The notes: generated by a model from the sequence alone, not told the origin. Positions 34,495 through 42,903 are shown, counted from the first letter of the stretch. The stretch is 64,000 bases of DNA from Planctomycetota bacterium (GCA_016722065.1 JADKGX010000001.1:1302001-1366000), one strand, 5' to 3'. Translations and numbers: made by a program.

Positions 34495-36462
34495 TCAGCT
34501 GCAACCGCAGGATGTGCCGCAGCTTCCTTCTCCCTTGGTTGCGGCCGTGGCTGCCGCCACTGTGGCTGCGGCCGAACGATCCTTCTGTTCGCCGGGCAGG
34601 CTGTCGTCGCAGCTTGGGCACCCGCCGTCGCCGCATTCACCGCTTTGTTCGGCCTTAGGCGCGTGGCTGCTGCAGGAGCCGCCCTCGGCGTGGGCGTGGT
34701 CGTGGTCATGGTCGTCGTCATGGTCGTGGTCGTGACCATGGGTTTCTTCTTTGGCTTCCTTGATCACCACGCCGTCGGCCATGGCCTGTTCGCGGGCGAT
34801 GCGTTCGACTTCCTGCACGGTCATGCGCGCGGCCACCTTGGCATCCTTGGCCTTTTGGGCCTTCATGGCCTTGGCGACCTTGTGCACCAGGTTGGAAGCG
34901 GTGCCGACTTCTTCGTGCGGCACTTCCAGGAAGGCATCCTTGAACTCGGCGTGCTTGTCGACGTAATCACGGAACTGCTGCACCGTGAAGCCGAAGCTGT
35001 CCAGCGTGCGCTGGAACTCTTCGCGACAGCGCACCTTGGCCTCATACAGCTTCATCTGCACGCGCGACTTGACGTTCACTTCGCCGTCGCCGCTGGTTTC
35101 AATCGGAATGAAAATGCATTCCGGGTAATCGTTGACGACCTTGCTTTGCACGCCGTCGCTTTGCGTGCTGGGCATGCAGCCAAAGGGCTTGACGCTGATG
35201 ACCATGTGCGCCTTCTTGGCGATCACGGCATAGATGTTCTTGCCGACTTCCATGTGCCCTTCGCCGCCGCGCAGGTCAATGTTGTAGTACTGCTGCGCCA
35301 GCTTGTGGATCTTGCCCTGGTCGGGCAGCGCCATGGGCTTGTGGCCCAGCAGCTTGCGGTATTTGTCGTACTTGTTGCGGAAGTAAATCTTCAACGCGCC
35401 GGTCAGGGCCCAGCTTTTCAATTGCCTGGCCTTGGAGACTTTGCCGTTCTGGTCTGGCAGGCCCCAGGCCTTCATGATGTCGTGCTTGGCAATGTACAGC
35501 AGGTAATCGACCCAGGTGCTCACGGGCTCAACCATCACTTGCGCGCCTTCGCCTTCCAGCCAGCGGCCGATCTTGTAGTTGCCGTCGCCTTCGGTCGTCA
35601 TGGCCCAGAACTCGCCGGTGATCTTGACCTTGGGTTTGACGCGGGTGAAGTCGCACTTGACGGCGGCGAACATTTTGCGGATGTCCTTCAACGCCGTCTC
35701 AATCTTGTCGCCTTCGCGCAGCGCGTCGCCGCTGATGCGCTTGGCTTCTTCCAGCACGCGGTCGGTTTCGCCCTTGTTGATTTCATAGGGGCGCAACTGA
35801 TAGCCCATGTCGTTCAGCAGGTCACCGACCATCAAGGCCTTGATCAGGCCCATGAAGAAGTCCTTGCTGTAATCAATGCCGCCTTCTTCAGCGGGCTGGT
35901 CGCCAGCGGCCTGGCTGATGCCCTGGCTTTGTTCAAACAGCAGCACGCGGAAGCCATCAAAGCCGGAATCGCGCAGGGCCTTGCGGTATTCGGCCTCGTA
36001 CATGCCAAAGCGGCACGGGCCGCATGCACCGGCGGTCAGGAACACATACTGTTCCTTGATCTGCTGGACCGTCATGCCCTTCTTTTCCTTCAGGTCCTGC
36101 AGGAACTTGACCAGGTTGCCCACGGTGTAGTAGGTGGGGTTGCACTGGCCGCGGTTGCCGAATTCTTTGCCAATCGTCAGGGCCTTGTTGTCGGGCACGT
36201 CCAGTGGCTGCACCTTGTAACCCAGGCCGCGCACCGCCTGCTGGATCAACTGGTCGTGGGCCACGGTCAGTCCGCCGAACAGGATCGTGGTGGATTCGCG
36301 CGTTTGCTTCAGAAACGGGCGTTCCTCCGGCCGCGTGAACTGGCGGGTGTCGTCGGCTTCGAGCCCCAGTTCGGACCGCATCTGGGCCTCGTAGCGGGCC
36401 AGTTCGGCTTCCTGCTGGGCGTCCAACTTGAGATTGGAATCCACTACATCGTTCGGAGTCAT
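34495..36462 (-). CDS. DUF2229/HgdB-like protein with His/Asp- and Cys-rich metal-binding tail
   Basis: The 655-residue protein is related to the dehydratase-like part found in 2-hydroxyacyl-CoA dehydratase activase systems. It keeps cysteines typical of an Fe-S protein: GNRGQCNPTYYTVGN, then LTAGACGPCRFGMYEAEYRKAL, and VKPFGCMPSTQSDGVQS with PECIFIPIETSGDGEVN. Residues from ~575 form a low-complexity tail of His and Asp repeats, then several Cys ending in SCGTSCGCS; it could bind metal ions or deliver them to the active centre. It is the last gene of a four-gene minus-strand operon starting with rrf2. AAGGGAAG precedes the ATG. In other bacteria the two DUF2229-type halves may be fused in one long protein. 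Confidence 0.8.
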   Translation of the reverse strand: MTPNDVVDSNLKLDAQQEAELARYEAQMRSELGLEADDTRQFTRPEERPFLKQTRESTTILFGGLTVAHDQLIQQAVRGLGYKVQPLDVPDNKALTIGKEFGNRGQCNPTYYTVGNLVKFLQDLKEKKGMTVQQIKEQYVFLTAGACGPCRFGMYEAEYRKALRDSGFDGFRVLLFEQSQGISQAAGDQPAEEGGIDYSKDFFMGLIKALMVGDLLNDMGYQLRPYEINKGETDRVLEEAKRISGDALREGDKIETALKDIRKMFAAVKCDFTRVKPKVKITGEFWAMTTEGDGNYKIGRWLEGEGAQVMVEPVSTWVDYLLYIAKHDIMKAWGLPDQNGKVSKARQLKSWALTGALKIYFRNKYDKYRKLLGHKPMALPDQGKIHKLAQQYYNIDLRGGEGHMEVGKNIYAVIAKKAHMVISVKPFGCMPSTQSDGVQSKVVNDYPECIFIPIETSGDGEVNVKSRVQMKLYEAKVRCREEFQRTLDSFGFTVQQFRDYVDKHAEFKDAFLEVPHEEVGTASNLVHKVAKAMKAQKAKDAKVAARMTVQEVERIAREQAMADGVVIKEAKEETHGHDHDHDDDHDHDHAHAEGGSCSSHAPKAEQSGECGDGGCPSCDDSLPGEQKDRSAAATVAAATAATKGEGSCGTSCGCS

Positions 36463-36539
36463 GACTTCCCTTTCCTTCGGACTGGTGAGTGCCAGATGAT
36501 TGTTTTGTTTCGCCTGCCTGCTGCCTTGCCTGCCTTTTG

Positions 36540-37850
36540 CTACTTCTTGGGTGACACGGCGGTTCCGTTAATGCCAATCGTGCCGGGGCCCAGTTGCAGT
36601 GAAAGTTCGTCGCTTCCGCGGCGCACGATCACCGTTACGCTTTGACCTTCCGCCACGGCCTGCTTGGCTTTGTTGACGTCTTCCAGCGTCTTGATGTGCA
36701 CGCCGTTGTAGCTGGTGAGAATGTCGTTGACCTTGATGCCGGCCAGCGCGCCCTGGCTGTTTTCGCCCACCCAGGTGATCAGCACGCCTTCCACGGAGAC
36801 ATCGCGTGTGGCCATGGCGGCCTGGGCGGTTTTGCGCACGCCTTCATCGGGGTCGTTCTTGGCCGCGTGCTCAATGGCAGCCCAGCTTTCGGTGGTGTTC
36901 TTGAGTTGCAGCGCGCCAATGGCCGATTTGCGGGCGGTTGTGTTGTCGGTGTTGGCGCCCAGGTATTCACTCAGGTAGCGAATGCTGCTGGGGTCGTTGA
37001 TGTCGCGCAGGGCCTCAATGGCCACGCCGGATTCATAGCCGCTGCTGTTCTTCAACACATCGCCGGCCAGCTTGACGCGCTCAGGCGCGCTTTCGTTGGA
37101 CCACCAGGGCAGCCCGTACAGCGACGAGATGCGAAAGTCGGCTGGAACATTCGGGTCGGTCAAACCCTTCTGCACCATGCCGTAGGAGTTGACCAGCGAA
37201 ACGTATTCCTGAAACGTAAGGCCCAGCGTGCCGGGCCCCTGGCCAAAGGGATTCATGCCAAAGTCGTTGGCGGCCTGGCGCCACATTTCAATGGCGGTGT
37301 CGTAGGCCGTAGGCCCCAGTTTCTGGATTTCCCACAACGAGCTCATGACCGCCTTTTTGTCCTTGGTGCTGAAGGCCAGTTCGAAGGCGTCCTTGTGTTT
37401 GGTGATGCGGGCCTTGATTTCCTCGGGGCTCAGGTGGCTATAGATGCCGTTCTGTTCGAGCAGCGCTTCCAGTTCGCCAATGCGGGCTTCGTCCTGGCGG
37501 CTGCTTTCGCCACCCTTGCGCTTGAGAAGGTCCAGTTCGTCCTTGAGGGCACCGGCTTTGGCTTCGGCTTCGGCTTTGGCACTGGAAAGGCGGTCGTATT
37601 CTGAGGCCAGGTCGCTGCCTGTGGTGCGGGTTTTTCCGGCTTCGTCGCGCAGGCGGGCCAGTTCGGACTTCAGGCCATCCAGTTCCGTCTGCAAAGCATT
37701 GCGTTCGGACTCGAGTTTATTGACGCGGGCCTGCCACTCCTGCTGCTGGTCGGCTGCGTCGCGCGACACACCCAGGAAAAACATGCCCGCCACCCCGGCC
37801 AGAAGGCCAAGAATGGTGCCAAGTACCGCGCCTGTGGTTCCCTTATCCAT
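36540..37850 (-). CDS. Membrane-anchored coiled-coil protein with HEAT-like and PDZ domains
   Basis: This 436-residue protein has an N-terminal membrane anchor (VLGTILGLLAGVAGMFFLGV, residues ~9-28), a coiled coil to about residue 130, and a helical HEAT-like region (about 240-330; GVAIEALRDINDPSSIRYLSEYL, VRKTAQAAMA). A C-terminal PDZ domain from ~340 contains GVLITWVGENSQGALAGIKVNDILTSYNGVHIKTLEDVNKA. There is no protease domain, so it is likely a scaffold or receptor on the outer side of the membrane. It lies between the two dehydratase-type genes in the operon, which is unexpected. GGAGG lies upstream of the ATG. Confidence 0.85.
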   Translation of the reverse strand: MDKGTTGAVLGTILGLLAGVAGMFFLGVSRDAADQQQEWQARVNKLESERNALQTELDGLKSELARLRDEAGKTRTTGSDLASEYDRLSSAKAEAEAKAGALKDELDLLKRKGGESSRQDEARIGELEALLEQNGIYSHLSPEEIKARITKHKDAFELAFSTKDKKAVMSSLWEIQKLGPTAYDTAIEMWRQAANDFGMNPFGQGPGTLGLTFQEYVSLVNSYGMVQKGLTDPNVPADFRISSLYGLPWWSNESAPERVKLAGDVLKNSSGYESGVAIEALRDINDPSSIRYLSEYLGANTDNTTARKSAIGALQLKNTTESWAAIEHAAKNDPDEGVRKTAQAAMATRDVSVEGVLITWVGENSQGALAGIKVNDILTSYNGVHIKTLEDVNKAKQAVAEGQSVTVIVRRGSDELSLQLGPGTIGINGTAVSPKK

Positions 37851-37894
37851 GATCGCCTCCGTTTGCCCGGAGGATAGCTTGGTTTCAACGCTTG

Positions 37895-40800
37895 CTAGCT
37901 GCTGACACTGGCCAGTTCGGGGTCTGATTTGCCTTGTTCGGTCTGTTGCTCTGGCTGGGCGGTGCGCTTGGCCATCAGTTCACGCTTCTTGGCCTCCAGC
38001 ATGTCCAGCAGCTTCTGCTTCTTGTCCTTGGCGTCGGTCATGTCCTCAATGTAGCGCTTGAGGAAGTAGTCAATCGTTTCGGTGCGAATCTTGATCGCGC
38101 CGGTGGGCTTGTTTTCGTCGATGTCGTGGAACGTGAAGTAGGGCGTGCCACTGACCGAGACGGTTTCTTCCACGGCCGAATAAATCGGCGCGTCGTGCCC
38201 GCACTTGAAGCTGGAAAGGTCCAGCGCCACCAGGTTGGGGTGACGCGCCACATACTTGGCGCCCCACAGCTTCTGGGCGCTGTTGGTGCTGTAGGCGTTC
38301 TTCCAGACGTCCAGAATCGTCATCGCGTCCGGAATGCGCTTGTTGCGAATGTCTTCCCCGAACACTTCTTCCAGGATGTCCTTGTCGATCGGCAAGCTGT
38401 CCAGGCTGAAGATCGGGTAACCCAGCTTCTGCAACTCTTCGACAATCTCGTGGTTCATGCCGGGGTCGTTGTGGTAAGGCCGGGCCAGCAGCACCACGCC
38501 GATCTTGCCCTCGCGCTTGAGTTTCTCGAGTGTTTCGCGGGCGGGCTTGCGCAGGAAGTCGTTCTTGTAAGTCTCCAGCGCTGCAAATGCGGCTTTTACG
38601 GCGGCGGCGTTTTCCTCTTTGGTGATGCCGAACTTTTCGTGGAAGAACGTGTACAGCTGGCGCTCCGTCAACCCGGGGTTGTACAGGTCCACCACCGGGT
38701 CCCAATACTCGGAGCCCTTTTCCGTGAACAGGTCGCTTTCTTTGGTGAAGGCGGCCTTGACGACTTCGGGCGTGGCCGTGACGGTGGGGCACGAGCACGA
38801 GTTCAGCATGTGGGTCAGGTCGGTGTTCAACGTGTTCGGGATCGGAAAGAAGATCGCGTTGACCTGCTTGCGGTACAGCAGGTTGTGCACGTGGGCCAGG
38901 CTGACCTTGGCCGGGAAGCACTGGTCAATGCTGCCGCGGCGTGAACCTTCCTTGTACATGGTCTCGTTGGTGTAGTCGGACCAGATCAGGTTCTTGGGGT
39001 CCAGCCCGACACTTTCCAGATACGCCGTCCAGAAGGGCCCGGTGCTGTACATGTTCAGGGCCTTGGGCAGGCCGATCTTGAAGTCCTTCAACCTGGCGCG
39101 GCGTGCCAGCTGGTCTTTGACGCCCGAGAAGCCAAGCTTGCCAAGCAGCCCGGGCTTGAACTCCTGCAGCACACTGGGCGACTTGTAGCTGTCGAAGGCC
39201 TTTTTGGCCGCGACATCCACATAGTTGGGGTTGGCCTTCTTCATGTCATCGAGCTTGCCCTTGATCTTGCGCATCTCGTTGACGTCTTCGACCGTGCCCT
39301 TTTCACAGGTGGCAATGATGAAGCGGCGGTTGTCGCCCGAGGGCGTCTGGGTGTCGATGAACGTGCGCAGGCACTTGTTCTTGCAGAAATAGCAGCGGGT
39401 CGATTCATCGCGCTTGCTGCTGTAGTTCAGGCCCAGCAGCGAATCGAAGCCAATGAAGTGCGTGTGGCCGTGGCGCTGGGTGACGCGAATGGCTTCAATG
39501 CCGCAGCCGATCGCGCCGGATTCGCCACAGAACTTGTGCACGATCACGTCGGCATCAGGCACTTTGCTCTTGATGAAGTCGACCTGCGATTTGACGGCCG
39601 CCAGGTTGCGCTGGGTGCCGCCCTGCAGCACAAAGCGCCGGCCCAGCTTGGCCAGGTTCGGTTCCTGCACCACATACAGCCAGATGTTCTTGGGCAGCAC
39701 GTGGGCAAGACCCGCCATGATCTGCTGCGGCTCCCAGCCCAACTGCTGGAAGTTGACGATGTCGGATTCCATGAACACTGCGCAGCCGTAGCTGAAGATC
39801 GGCAGGCTGTCGGCGCCAAAGGCGATGTCGGCAAATTTCTCGACGGGGTGGCCGAACTTGCCGGCTGTGCTTTGCAAGAAATAGCCGTTGCCGGCGCTGC
39901 ACTGGGTATTGAGCTTGAAGTCAGCCACCCGGCCGTTCTTCAGCATGATGACTTTGATGTCCTGGCCGCCGACGTCCACGATCACGTCGACGTTGTCGTA
40001 AAAGTGCAGCGCGGCCTGGGTGTGGGCCACGGTTTCCACCAGCGCTACGTCAGCGCCGATGGTGTCCTTCAGAATATCCTTGGCGTAGCCGGTGGTGCCC
40101 ACGCCCATGACCTTCAGTGTCGCGCCGTTCTTTTGAATCGTGTCGCGCAGGCCGCCCATCACCTCTTTGGTGTCCTGCAGCGGGTTGCCCTTGCTGAGCT
40201 GGTAGTAGGCGCCAATCAACTCGCCCTTGGCGTTCAGCAGCACGGCTTTGGTGCTGGTGCTGCCGCCGTCAATGCCGATCCAGCCTTCGACCAGTTCGCC
40301 GGGGCCGAATTCAGGAAACTCGTGGCGGGCAATCGTGTACTTTTCCTTGAACTCCTGCAGGTCTTGTTCGGACTTGCTCAGTGGCGGGCCACCCGAGGCC
40401 GCGCGCATGCCGTCGCGACCCCCGGAGATATATTCCGTCAGGGCTTCAATGCCCGTGAAGCGTGCGATTTCGTCTTCTTCTGATTTGCCGTACAGCACGG
40501 CGCCAATGGCCGCAAAGTACTGGGCGTTCTGGGGCACAATCACCAGCTCTTCGCCCTTTTTGCCTTCGGGCAGCGGGTATTTTCTTTCTTCCCACAGCTT
40601 GGCGATGTTGTGTTTCCAGGCCTCCTGCATGGCCGGAATGAACGTGTTGGGGCCGCCCAGCAGCAACACCGTGGGGCGCAGCGTGTTGCCGCGTGTCAGC
40701 ACGGAAAGGTTCTGCTGCACAATCGCTTCAAACAGGCTGGCCATCAATTCCTGGCCGGGCACGCCCTGCTTCTGCAGGCCGTTGATGTCGGTTTCCGCAA

Positions 40801-41347
40801 ACACGCCGCACTTGCCGGCTACGGGGTGAAGCTTGACGCCGTGATAGCCCAGCGTTTTCAGCACGTCGCCGGGGATCTTCAGCTTGGCGTTGATCTTGTC
40901 GATCACCGCGCCAGTGCCGCCGGCGCACTTGTCGTTCATGGAAGGAATCTTGCGTTTTCCGCCTTTGTCTTCCTTCCAGATGATGATCTTGGCGTCCTGT
41001 CCGCCAAGTTCGATCACGCTGCCGGCTTCGGGGTACAGCTTTTCCACGGCCAGAGAAACGGCGTTGACCTCTTGGACGAATTTGGCGTTGAACAACGGGG
41101 CCAAAGAATTGCCGCCGCTGCCGGTAATGAAGATGCGGATTTTCTCGTTCGGCAGCGGAAACGCCGCCGTGATTTCCTTCAAGAACTCGTGGGTCTTTTC
41201 CGGCTGCCGGGTTTCGTGGCGCCGGTACTCGGACCAGAGAATGGAGTCATCGCGCGGGTCCATCACCACGGCCTTGACCGTGGTGCTGCCGACGTCGAGC
41301 CCGATCGTGATGCCTTTGGGGTACTTGGCGAGCAGTTCTGCGCTCAT
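37895..41347 (-). CDS. Double BadF-type ATPase/activase fused to DUF2229
   Basis: This 1150-residue protein has two activase (BadF/BadG/HgdC) domains in tandem: GLDVGSTTVKAVV near residue 17 and GIDGGSTSTKAVL near 356, each an actin-like ATPase fold. Each carries the pair of Cys that normally bridge a [4Fe-4S] cluster between two subunits: NDKCAGGTG with AGKCGVFAETD, and NTQCSAGNG with SYGCAVFMESD. The fusion can therefore form the whole cluster site in one chain. CYFCKNKC near residue 650 and the DUF2229 part (CFPAKVSLAHVHNLL, NSCSCPTVT, ARPYHNDPGMNHEIVEEL, FKCGHDAP) follow. Such proteins use ATP to push an electron to low potential into a partner. It starts 2 bp after the Rrf2 stop, in one operon. 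Confidence 0.88.
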   Translation of the reverse strand: MSAELLAKYPKGITIGLDVGSTTVKAVVMDPRDDSILWSEYRRHETRQPEKTHEFLKEITAAFPLPNEKIRIFITGSGGNSLAPLFNAKFVQEVNAVSLAVEKLYPEAGSVIELGGQDAKIIIWKEDKGGKRKIPSMNDKCAGGTGAVIDKINAKLKIPGDVLKTLGYHGVKLHPVAGKCGVFAETDINGLQKQGVPGQELMASLFEAIVQQNLSVLTRGNTLRPTVLLLGGPNTFIPAMQEAWKHNIAKLWEERKYPLPEGKKGEELVIVPQNAQYFAAIGAVLYGKSEEDEIARFTGIEALTEYISGGRDGMRAASGGPPLSKSEQDLQEFKEKYTIARHEFPEFGPGELVEGWIGIDGGSTSTKAVLLNAKGELIGAYYQLSKGNPLQDTKEVMGGLRDTIQKNGATLKVMGVGTTGYAKDILKDTIGADVALVETVAHTQAALHFYDNVDVIVDVGGQDIKVIMLKNGRVADFKLNTQCSAGNGYFLQSTAGKFGHPVEKFADIAFGADSLPIFSYGCAVFMESDIVNFQQLGWEPQQIMAGLAHVLPKNIWLYVVQEPNLAKLGRRFVLQGGTQRNLAAVKSQVDFIKSKVPDADVIVHKFCGESGAIGCGIEAIRVTQRHGHTHFIGFDSLLGLNYSSKRDESTRCYFCKNKCLRTFIDTQTPSGDNRRFIIATCEKGTVEDVNEMRKIKGKLDDMKKANPNYVDVAAKKAFDSYKSPSVLQEFKPGLLGKLGFSGVKDQLARRARLKDFKIGLPKALNMYSTGPFWTAYLESVGLDPKNLIWSDYTNETMYKEGSRRGSIDQCFPAKVSLAHVHNLLYRKQVNAIFFPIPNTLNTDLTHMLNSCSCPTVTATPEVVKAAFTKESDLFTEKGSEYWDPVVDLYNPGLTERQLYTFFHEKFGITKEENAAAVKAAFAALETYKNDFLRKPARETLEKLKREGKIGVVLLARPYHNDPGMNHEIVEELQKLGYPIFSLDSLPIDKDILEEVFGEDIRNKRIPDAMTILDVWKNAYSTNSAQKLWGAKYVARHPNLVALDLSSFKCGHDAPIYSAVEETVSVSGTPYFTFHDIDENKPTGAIKIRTETIDYFLKRYIEDMTDAKDKKQKLLDMLEAKKRELMAKRTAQPEQQTEQGKSDPELASVSS

Positions 41348-41349
41348 GC

Positions 41350-41811
41350 TTAGACCTTTTCAGGCACGGCCAACGCCGCGCGGTTTTCGACGACAGTGAA
41401 AGGAGGCAACTTTACGCCTTCGGGTCGGATGTCTTCCAGAGTCAGGCGTTCCAGATAGCCGGAAAGCGCCTGGCCGAAGGTTTGCAGAATCGATTGAAAG
41501 GCACAGCGGCCGTCAAACTCGCACTCGCAGCCGTCCTCGACACAGCGGAAGATGCAGATGTCGCGGTCGGCCGCGGCCAGTACGCTGGCCACGGTGATGG
41601 TGCTGGGGTCGCGGGCCAATTCATAGCCGCCGTGGGGACCGGCCAGGCTGCGAACGATTTGCGCCGCGACCAGGCGGCGCATGATCTGCGCGCACAGGGT
41701 TTGCGGAATGTGCTGCAGGTCAGCGATTTCGGAAAGGCGCATGCGGCGCCCGGTGCGGGCAAGCTGCAAGGCAGCGCGCAGGCCGTAATCGGATTTGGAT
41801 GTAATGATCAC
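41350..41811 (-). CDS. Rrf2-family Fe-S transcriptional regulator
   Basis: The 153-residue winged-helix regulator starts at GTG 41811 (read as MIITSKSDYGLRAALQLA, the standard Rrf2 opening); an upstream TTG frame adds residues with no homology. GPHGGYELARDPSTITVASVL is the wing region. Cysteines 86, 90, 95, 97 and 103, in DICIFRCVEDGCECEFDGRC, are suited to bind a [2Fe-2S] or [4Fe-4S] cluster, as in IscR or NsrR. It heads the operon with the double activase and DUF2229 proteins, so it probably links their expression to Fe-S, oxygen or redox state. A candidate operator is at 41871-41890. Confidence 0.9.
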   Translation of the reverse strand: MIITSKSDYGLRAALQLARTGRRMRLSEIADLQHIPQTLCAQIMRRLVAAQIVRSLAGPHGGYELARDPSTITVASVLAAADRDICIFRCVEDGCECEFDGRCAFQSILQTFGQALSGYLERLTLEDIRPEGVKLPPFTVVENRAALAVPEKV

Positions 41812-42132
41812 GTTCGCCCGCCTGACGTACGCGAAAAAGGTCAACGCTGACTGTGATGGTCCTCAATACGCGGCAGAAAATATGCTGCCGGAATGTACCC
41901 GTAAAGGCTGATTCCGTAGGGCTGGTGGGTTGCAGGGCAGCCAGCAGTGGAGAGTACCGGATAAGATCAGTCCGAATACCCGGTTTGCGAACCGCAGTTG
42001 CAGCAGGCCGGAATGCGAGCACATAAGGCAATGATGCACAGGCAGAATTGTCCACAGCCACCCAGGGGGTGTGTGGGCAAAGTCAAGAATACATCACCGC
42101 GTTATCGAAATAGCCTGGGCAAAAAAACTTTT
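41812..42132. other. 321-bp regulatory region upstream of rrf2
   Basis: No gene is seen. The region holds the inverted repeat of 41871-41890 and AT-richer segments (around 42090-42130, with AAAAAAACTTTTC) that could be the promoter area for the hypothetical gene downstream or just its 3' flank. A TTGTCCACA sequence near 42048 is a lone DnaA-box-like match. Confidence 0.55.
41871..41890. promoter_or_regulatory. Inverted repeat, possible Rrf2 operator
   Basis: CGGCAG, eight A/T-rich bases (AAAATATG), then CTGCCG. It is centred about 70 bp before the Rrf2 start codon, a good position for autoregulation. The match to Rrf2 sites is only in form (dyad with AT-rich centre). Confidence 0.4.
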
Positions 42133-42507
42133 CTAGGCCGCGCCGTTGGGGGGTATGAAGCGTCCGCTGTTTGGGTTTCCGCCGCGCTTGCGCTCCAGCA
42201 GACAGATGTCGATATCGGCGTTTTCGGCGCACAGGCGCAGAATCTGGTCAATCACGTTCAAGACGGGCCGGTCGGTGGCCATGTCGCTGCAGATTTCGTC
42301 GCTGCCGGGCGGGTTCATGTGGAACACGCGACGCTCGCCCGTGGCCTGGTAGACAAGGGCGACATAGAACTCGCGGCCTTGGGCCGTCCAGTCAATGATG
42401 TCGCGCACCGCATCCGTGCCCTTGAAGGTGTTTTTGAGCCGATGGCGCCACTTGCCGCTGACAGTGGCGGCGGGCAGGGGCTGGGTAAGGAAGTAGATCT
42501 TTTTCAT
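42133..42507 (-). CDS. Hypothetical protein, 124 residues
   Basis: I do not recognise this protein. It starts MKKIYFLTQPLPAATVSG, has no signal sequence or membrane segment and ends in a Gly/Asn/Pro-rich tail (GGNPNSGRFIPPNGAA). Charged and hydrophobic residues alternate evenly, as in a folded small cytoplasmic domain; VLNVIDQILRLCAENADIDICLLERK looks like a helix-strand pair. A GGAG sequence 12-15 nt before the ATG supports translation. It lies on the same strand as the rrf2 operon, about 320 bp upstream of rrf2, so it may be transcribed separately. Confidence 0.6.
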   Translation of the reverse strand: MKKIYFLTQPLPAATVSGKWRHRLKNTFKGTDAVRDIIDWTAQGREFYVALVYQATGERRVFHMNPPGSDEICSDMATDRPVLNVIDQILRLCAENADIDICLLERKRGGNPNSGRFIPPNGAA

Positions 42508-42620
42508 GGTGGCAGTCCGCTCCGTTTATCGACAGTGGCGCGGACGTGGCTTGAAGAAATGCCGGATTGTTTGGCGACCGGGCACCGCAACCTGGAATCA
42601 CATCCACGGCAGGGGCTTTG

Positions 42621-42644
42621 CCGCCAAGGCGCCAAGGCGCCAAG
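42621..42644 (+). repeat. GGCGCCAA-unit tandem repeat
   Basis: Two and a half copies of the 8-nt unit (CCGCCAAGGCGCCAAGGC, then gccaa). The same 23 nt occur at 51096-51118 inside the start of a lipoprotein gene. Confidence 0.65.
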
Positions 42645-42725
42645 AACTGCAAAGACGGGGCAGGGCGGTGTTCCTTCATCCGTGCCATAGCCCTTTACGT
42701 GCTCATGTGCCCCGGTCGGTGATGT

Positions 42726-42763
42726 TCGCGGCTGTGCCGCGACCCCCGGCACTGCGTGCCGGG
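42726..42763. repeat. Pair of adjacent perfect hairpins
   Basis: TCGCGGC/GCCGCGA with loop TGT (42726-42742) is followed two bases later by CCCGGCAC/GTGCCGGG with loop TGC (42745-42763). The form is REP-like; no coding function is seen. Confidence 0.55.
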
Positions 42764-42802
42764 CTGTAGTTCCTGGATTGGTTGGTCTGACTGGGGTTGC
42801 TG

Positions 42803-42835
42803 TATCGGTGTTGATCCGCGCTTATCCGTGGTTGT
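42803..42835 (-). repeat. Degenerate CACGGAT-type intergenic repeat, copy C
   Basis: On the minus strand it reads aaccacggat, aagcgcggat, caacaccgat, the same spaced pattern as copies A (5236) and B (14296) with more base changes. Confidence 0.5.
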
Positions 42836-42897
42836 AAGTCGTTGCTGTTGCCCTTGCGGGCAGCGCATTCAGCGCACCCCAACGCCGGTCTGAATCG

Positions 42898-42903
42898 TAT
42901 AAA
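42898..42903 (+). promoter_or_regulatory. -10-like box 6 nt before the PDZ-RND start
   Basis: TATAAA is followed by CGGGGC and then ATG (42910). A start of transcription at the usual distance would give a leaderless mRNA. No -35 is evident. Confidence 0.45.

Noticed and set aside
42040..42060. TTGTCCACA as an origin signal
   Set aside because: One isolated match in a regulatory gap, with no further boxes nearby.
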